This document shows, one piece after another, positions 30,108-33,419 of a DNA stretch of 33,419 nt (its first letter is position 1; every line of letters begins with the position of its first letter). The notes beneath the pieces were generated by a model. It did no database searches, was not told where the DNA came from, and was given only the letters and a program-made list of their open reading frames with translations. The stretch is taken from contig NZ_CALMYY010000125.1 in assembly GCF_937873725.1 (NCBI RefSeq), positions 1 through 33,419 on the forward strand, in the 5' to 3' direction. A program made the translations under genes and the position numbers. The DNA comes from an uncultured Dietzia sp. Its GTDB lineage: Bacteria > Actinomycetota > Actinomycetes > Mycobacteriales > Mycobacteriaceae.

Positions 30108-30716
30108 TCAGTGGCCGGGACCCCCGCGGCCGCCGAGGACGCCCGCGTCGGCCCCCTTGAGGATCGCGTCCGCGTCCGCCCGGGTGAGGGTGCCGTCCGC
30201 GACGGCCGCGTCCAGGCGGTCGCTCAGTTCGGCCCTGCGCTCCTGGTCCCGCTCGGCGTGCACGGTGTCGAGCGCGGCGGCGACCTCCTCCTGGGAGACG
30301 CCGAGCTTCTCGGCGAGGGCGGAGGCCATCTCCGCCTGCCGGGTCTCGCGGTCGGGCCGCGTCCCGTCGGTCTGGCCCTCCGTCCGCAGTTCGTCGCGCA
30401 CGTCCCGCAGCGCCTGCTCGACCTCCGCGGTGTCCTTGCCGAGCGCCGTGGCGATCTCGGAGGCCATCTGGTCGGAACGGTCGCCCATCCGGTCGCCCAT
30501 CCCGTGGCCCCCGCCGCCCTTGCCGCCGCGGCCGCCGTCAGCATGCTGCCCGGTGGTGGTGTCCGACCCGGTGTCGTCCTGGGCGTTGGCGACGGCCAGC
30601 CCGCCCACGCCGACGGCGGCGACCACGGCGAGCCCGCCGAGCGCGGCGACGGTCTTCTTCGACAGGGTGCGGCGCGGGGCCGAGCCGTCGCTCTGCGTGG
30701 TTCCGTATTCCTGCAC
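30108..30716 (-). CDS. Secreted or anchored helical repeat protein of unknown function
   Basis: A 202-residue protein I do not recognise. A single hydrophobic segment (about 20-45, LSKKTVAALGGLAVVAAVGVGGLAVANA) is a signal peptide or anchor. It is followed by a Gly/His-rich linker (GGKGGGGHGMGDRMGDR). The rest is helical, charged and repetitive: LGKDTAEVEQALRDVRDEL and LGVSQEEVAAALDTVHAER are two copies of one pattern, and a third related unit (LSDRLDAAVADGTLTRADADAIL) ends the protein. The GTG start follows AGGAGG by about six bases. It is divergent from the dioxygenase-family lipoprotein, with an inverted repeat in between, which suggests shared control, perhaps by the two-component pair downstream. 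Confidence 0.8.
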   Translation of the reverse strand: MQEYGTTQSDGSAPRRTLSKKTVAALGGLAVVAAVGVGGLAVANAQDDTGSDTTTGQHADGGRGGKGGGGHGMGDRMGDRSDQMASEIATALGKDTAEVEQALRDVRDELRTEGQTDGTRPDRETRQAEMASALAEKLGVSQEEVAAALDTVHAERDQERRAELSDRLDAAVADGTLTRADADAILKGADAGVLGGRGGPGH

Positions 30717-30810
30717 GGGGTTCCTCCTCGTTCTCCGGCCCGGGTCCGTCCCCGGCCTCGACCCCACTCTCGCCGCCGTCGGTGGGAGGCGGCTTGAGGC
30801 GACCTGCGAG

Positions 30811-30853
30811 GTTGCTGTGAGTCGCGGCCGGTGTCCAGCGACTTCACAGCAAC
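30811..30853. promoter_or_regulatory. Inverted repeat in a divergent control region
   Basis: GTTGCTGTGAGTCGC (30811-30825) and GCGACTTCACAGCAAC (30838-30853) pair with one bulged base around a 12-base loop. The repeat stands between the secreted-protein and dioxygenase-family genes, so it could be an operator or an RNA hairpin. Confidence 0.6.
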
Positions 30854-30931
30854 CCTCCAGGGAGTTGACTGGTTCGGCTCCTACCGTCGGGACGTCCACA
30901 CCACGACGATCGCCCCCGCGAGGAGGACTCC

Positions 30932-31942
30932 ATGTCCCGTATCCGCCGCTCACCCGCCGCCGGCCACACCGCTGCCGGAGGTGGCGACCAGCCGCACGAC
31001 CACGACCTGGGTCTGCACCACGATCTCGCCGTGATGAACCGGCGGGCGGCGCTCCGGGGCCTGTTCGGCGTGGCCGGGCTGGGGGCGGTGGGTCTGGCCG
31101 TGGGCTGCGCTCCGGGAGGCGAGGCCGGGGACGCGTCCCCGGCCGGTGACACGGCTGCGGGAGGCGGGACCGCCTCGTCGTCGTCGACCTCCACGGCACC
31201 CGTCCCGGACGGGTGTTCCGATCCCGCGCCCGGCGAGACCGCCGGCCCCTACCCCGGTGACGGTTCCAACGGCCCCAACGTCCTGGTGGAGTCCGGCGTC
31301 CACCGATCGGACATCACCTCCAGCTTCAACGGCATGACCGGCACGGCCGAGGGCGTGCCGATGACGCTGACGATGACCCTGCAGGACCTCGTTGAGGGCT
31401 GCGCACCCGGCGAGGGCATGGCCGTCTACGTCTGGCACTGCGACCGGGAGGGCCGCTACTCCCTCTACAACGAGGGGGTCACCGACCAGAACTACCTGCG
31501 CGGCGTCCAGACCGCGGACGAGTCCGGCCGCGTGGAGTTCCGCAGCATCTTCCCCGCCTGCTACTCCGGTCGGTGGCCGCACGTGCACTTCGAGGTCTAC
31601 GACTCGCTGGCCTCTGCGGTGGCCGGCGAGAACGCCCGCCTGACCTCGCAGATCGCGCTGCCGGCGGAGGTCGCCGACGCCGTCTACGCGCACGACCCCG
31701 GCTACGGCGCCTCGATCCGCAACATGGCCGGGGTGAGCCTGGAGTCCGACATGGTCTTCTCCGACGGGTGGCAGGCGCAGATGCCCACGGTGACCGGCTC
31801 GCCGGAGACCGGATACGAGGTGCGGATCACCATCGGCGTCGCCGCCGCCGAGGACAACGCCCCCGGTGGACCCGGTGGACCCGGTGGACCCGGTGGACCC
31901 GGCGGTCCCCGCGGTCCCGGCGGTCCCGGTGGGTCGTCCTGA
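30932..31942 (+). CDS. Intradiol-dioxygenase-family Tat lipoprotein
   Basis: A 336-residue exported protein. A His-rich start (HDHDLGLHHD, 22-31) precedes a twin-Arg signal (MNRRAALRGLFG, 35-46) and lipobox (C59 in GLAVGC). The dioxygenase domain keeps the intradiol iron ligands: Y107 in TAGPYPGDG, Y176 or Y179 in YSLYNEG, and H217 and H219 in WPHVHFEV, as in protocatechuate 3,4-dioxygenase. Folding with cofactor before Tat export fits. A collagen-like Gly-Gly-Pro tail (about 312-332) ends the protein. An aromatic-ring-cleaving lipoprotein outside the cell is unusual, and the true substrate is unknown. The ATG follows AGGAGG by six bases. A response regulator gene follows 20 bases on. Confidence 0.9.
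   Translation: MSRIRRSPAAGHTAAGGGDQPHDHDLGLHHDLAVMNRRAALRGLFGVAGLGAVGLAVGCAPGGEAGDASPAGDTAAGGGTASSSSTSTAPVPDGCSDPAPGETAGPYPGDGSNGPNVLVESGVHRSDITSSFNGMTGTAEGVPMTLTMTLQDLVEGCAPGEGMAVYVWHCDREGRYSLYNEGVTDQNYLRGVQTADESGRVEFRSIFPACYSGRWPHVHFEVYDSLASAVAGENARLTSQIALPAEVADAVYAHDPGYGASIRNMAGVSLESDMVFSDGWQAQMPTVTGSPETGYEVRITIGVAAAEDNAPGGPGGPGGPGGPGGPRGPGGPGGSS
31865..31927. repeat. Nine-base coding repeat (Gly-Gly-Pro)
   Basis: Four exact copies of GGTGGACCC and three variants (GGCGGTCCC type), coding for the G-G-P/R tail of the dioxygenase-family lipoprotein. Confidence 0.9.
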
Positions 31943-31950
31943 CGGTGGGG

Positions 31951-31956
31951 CAGACT
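31951..31956 (+). promoter_or_regulatory. -10 box of the second response regulator gene
   Basis: CAGACT followed by six bases and the ATG at 31963. It offers a leaderless start independent of the upstream lipoprotein gene. Confidence 0.45.
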
Positions 31957-31962
31957 CTCCTC

Positions 31963-32676
31963 ATGGACATCGGCCGGGATCATCGCGGGGGAACGCGCGT
32001 GCTGGTGTGTGACGACGAGCCGGGCATCGTTGAGCTCCTGCAGGTGAGCCTCAAGTTCCAGGGCTTCGAGGTGGCCACCGCCCGGGACGGCGCGCAAGCG
32101 ATCGACGTGGCCCGCGGTTTCCGCCCCGACGTGGTGGTGCTCGACGTGATGATGCCGCGGATGGACGGATTCGACACGATCGGCCGGCTCCGCGCGGACG
32201 GCTGCGACGCCCCGGTGCTGTTCCTCACCGCCCGCGACGCGGTCGAGGACCGCGTCCGCGGGCTCACGGTCGGCGGCGACGACTACGTGACCAAGCCGTT
32301 CAGCCTGGAGGAGGTGATCGCCCGGGTCCGGGTCCTGGCCCGGCGTGGCACCGCCCCCCGGGACGAGGCGGCCGACAGCCGGATCACGTTCGCCGACCTC
32401 GAGCTCGACGACGACACCCACGAGGTGTTCAAGGCGGGTGACCCTGTCGCCCTCTCGCCCACGGAGTTCCGGCTGCTCCGATACTTCATGGTCAACGCCG
32501 GGGTGGTCCTGTCCAAGAGCCGGATCCTCGACCACGTGTGGGACTACGACTTCGGCGGCGACGCCGGGGTGGTCGAGTCGTACGTCAGCTACCTGCGCCG
32601 CAAGGTCGACACCGGCCCGGTCAAGTACCTCCACACCCTGCGCGGGGTCGGGTACGTCCTGCGTGAACCGCGATGA
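31963..32676 (+). CDS. OmpR-family response regulator (TcrX/TrcR-like)
   Basis: A 237-residue regulator. The receiver (12-125) has D17/D18, phospho-acceptor D61 in VVVLDVMMPRMDGFD, T89 and K111 in DDYVTKPFSLEEV. The winged helix (about 140-235) has VALSPTEFRLLRYFMVNAG, VLSKSRILDHVWDYDFGGDAGVVESYVSYLRRKVD and TLRGVGYVLR. The sequence LTARDAVEDRVRGLTVGGDDYVTKPFS is characteristic of the TcrX/TrcR branch. Its stop overlaps the start of the kinase gene (ATGA), so they form a proper pair. The upstream lipoprotein and divergent secreted protein are its likeliest local targets (inference). Confidence 0.94.
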   Translation: MDIGRDHRGGTRVLVCDDEPGIVELLQVSLKFQGFEVATARDGAQAIDVARGFRPDVVVLDVMMPRMDGFDTIGRLRADGCDAPVLFLTARDAVEDRVRGLTVGGDDYVTKPFSLEEVIARVRVLARRGTAPRDEAADSRITFADLELDDDTHEVFKAGDPVALSPTEFRLLRYFMVNAGVVLSKSRILDHVWDYDFGGDAGVVESYVSYLRRKVDTGPVKYLHTLRGVGYVLREPR

Positions 32677-33419
32677 CCCCGGACACGCGGGGGACCGAGG
32701 TCCGGCGCCCCGGCCCCCTCGACCGCCTCCCGCTGAGGGTGCTCCTCGTGGGGACGATGCTGCTGCTCGTGGCCGCGGGACTGCTCGTCTCGGGCGCGGC
32801 GGTGGCCCTGACGATGCGGGCGCAGCTCGTCGAGCGTGTCGACGATCAGCTGGCCGACGGAGTGCGGAGCTGGGCGCACCGGGGCACCCCGGACGCCAGA
32901 CCGACCGCCCCGTCCCGGCAGCCGCGGTCGGGCCAACCGTCGCGGGAGCGTCCGCCGTCGCAGTTCTACGTCGAGGAGCGCGCCGCCGACGGCACTGTCC
33001 TCCTCGTGGTGGACGACATCGGCGCCCGCCCCGCCGTGCCCGCCGACCTCCCCCCGGGTGAGCCCCGGACCGTCCCCTCCGCGGGCGGAGGCGCCTGGCG
33101 GGTCCTCGCGACGCCCGCCCGGGGCGGCGTGGTGGTGCTGGGGCTCCCGCTGGACCGCCAGGTCGACCGCACGGTCGGGCTGCTCGTCGGGGTGTCGGCC
33201 GCCGTCGGGGCGGGGGTGCTGCTCGTGGTGGGCACAGCCGGCTGGTACCTCGTTCGCCGGGCGCTGCGGCCCCTCGGGCAGGTCAGCGAGGCGGCGGGGC
33301 AGATCGCGGCCGGCGACCTGGACCGGCGGTTGCCGGGGCGCCCCGCGGGGCCGGAGGGCGGGGGGCGCCCCCCCCCGCTCCACCAGAGGATCGACCGGCG
33401 CCCGGCCGCCCCCCCCCCC
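32673..33419 (+). CDS. Sensor histidine kinase, N-terminal part, cut by the window end
   Basis: The visible 248 codons give transmembrane helix one (about 19-45, LRVLLVGTMLLLVAAGLLVSG), an extracytoplasmic domain of about 120 residues, helix two (LLVGVSAAVGAGVLLVVGTAGWYLV) and the first half of a HAMP domain (RRALRPLGQVSEAAGQIAAGDLDRRL). The HisKA and ATPase domains lie beyond the end. The ATG overlaps the response regulator stop by ATGA. The last ~60 bases contain long C and G runs and no longer encode a normal HAMP helix, so they may be an assembly end artefact. Confidence 0.85.
   Translation, partial: MTPDTRGTEVRRPGPLDRLPLRVLLVGTMLLLVAAGLLVSGAAVALTMRAQLVERVDDQLADGVRSWAHRGTPDARPTAPSRQPRSGQPSRERPPSQFYVEERAADGTVLLVVDDIGARPAVPADLPPGEPRTVPSAGGGAWRVLATPARGGVVVLGLPLDRQVDRTVGLLVGVSAAVGAGVLLVVGTAGWYLVRRALRPLGQVSEAAGQIAAGDLDRRLPGRPAGPEGGGRPPPLHQRIDRRPAAPPP

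Noticed and set aside
30865..30887. TTGACT and TACCGT as a sigma-70 promoter for the dioxygenase-family gene
   Set aside because: Only 11 bases separate the boxes, too short for a standard promoter. TACCGT alone may still be a -10.
31865..31927. Tandem nine-base units as a regulatory repeat
   Set aside because: They lie inside a gene and encode a Gly-Gly-Pro tail in frame.

Overview
The window is about 33.4 kb of very GC-rich DNA (third codon positions almost all G or C) from an actinobacterium. Several families point to the mycolic-acid group (Mycobacteriales): a SigK/RskA pair with an MPT83-like fasciclin lipoprotein, a TmsA/TmsB-type 10-methyl fatty acid locus, a DUF732 lipoprotein, a DUF2599 lipoprotein and a 13E12/DUF222-type HNH protein. 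Base composition and gene mix suggest Dietzia or a close relative; the genus is an inference. I see no rRNA, tRNA, CRISPR array, transposase, prophage gene or gene-free stretch longer than 300 bases. It looks like ordinary chromosome carrying 37 protein genes, two of them cut by the window ends and one broken by a stop codon.

Layout. 1-5.1 kb: end of an HNH protein, a small monooxygenase, serine acetyltransferase (cysE), a response regulator and a histidine kinase that face each other tail to tail, and a double-hotdog thioesterase. 5.1-9.6 kb: thiol peroxidase, class III adenylyl cyclase, an odd AlkA-like glycosylase, a secreted DUF218 protein, DedA and pirin. 9.6-17.5 kb: alpha/beta hydrolase, lone condensation-domain protein, GNAT and DUF2599 lipoprotein, a 38-residue small gene, DUF1697, SRPBCC, type I dehydroquinase (aroD), DUF4262, patatin and DUF732 lipoprotein. 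17.6-25.4 kb: the lipid and envelope island, made of a fatty acid hydroxylase, tmsA (broken by an in-frame TAG), tmsB, rskA, sigK, a membrane molybdopterin oxidoreductase and the fasciclin lipoprotein. 25.4-33.4 kb: acyl-CoA dehydrogenase, SDR, lipoprotein penicillin-binding protein, a secreted repeat protein, a Tat lipoprotein of the intradiol dioxygenase family, and a response regulator/histidine kinase operon running off the end.

How it works together. TmsB would methylate the double bond of an oleoyl phospholipid and TmsA would reduce the methylene to 10-methylstearate. The two are translationally coupled (GTGA), but TmsA has a TAG where I expect a Trp codon. SigK and RskA are coupled (ATGA). 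SigK keeps two cysteines exactly 50 residues apart, as in the redox-sensing M. tuberculosis protein. SigK-like promoter boxes sit between the adjacent oxidoreductase and fasciclin genes, which suggests a locally wired envelope redox response.

Global pattern. Eighteen genes have a TANNNT-like -10 box (or a close variant) ending exactly 6 or 7 bases before the start codon, the signature of leaderless transcripts. In three places the TAG stop of the upstream gene is itself the first half of that box. Convergent gene ends carry short duplications around stop codons or large perfect hairpins.
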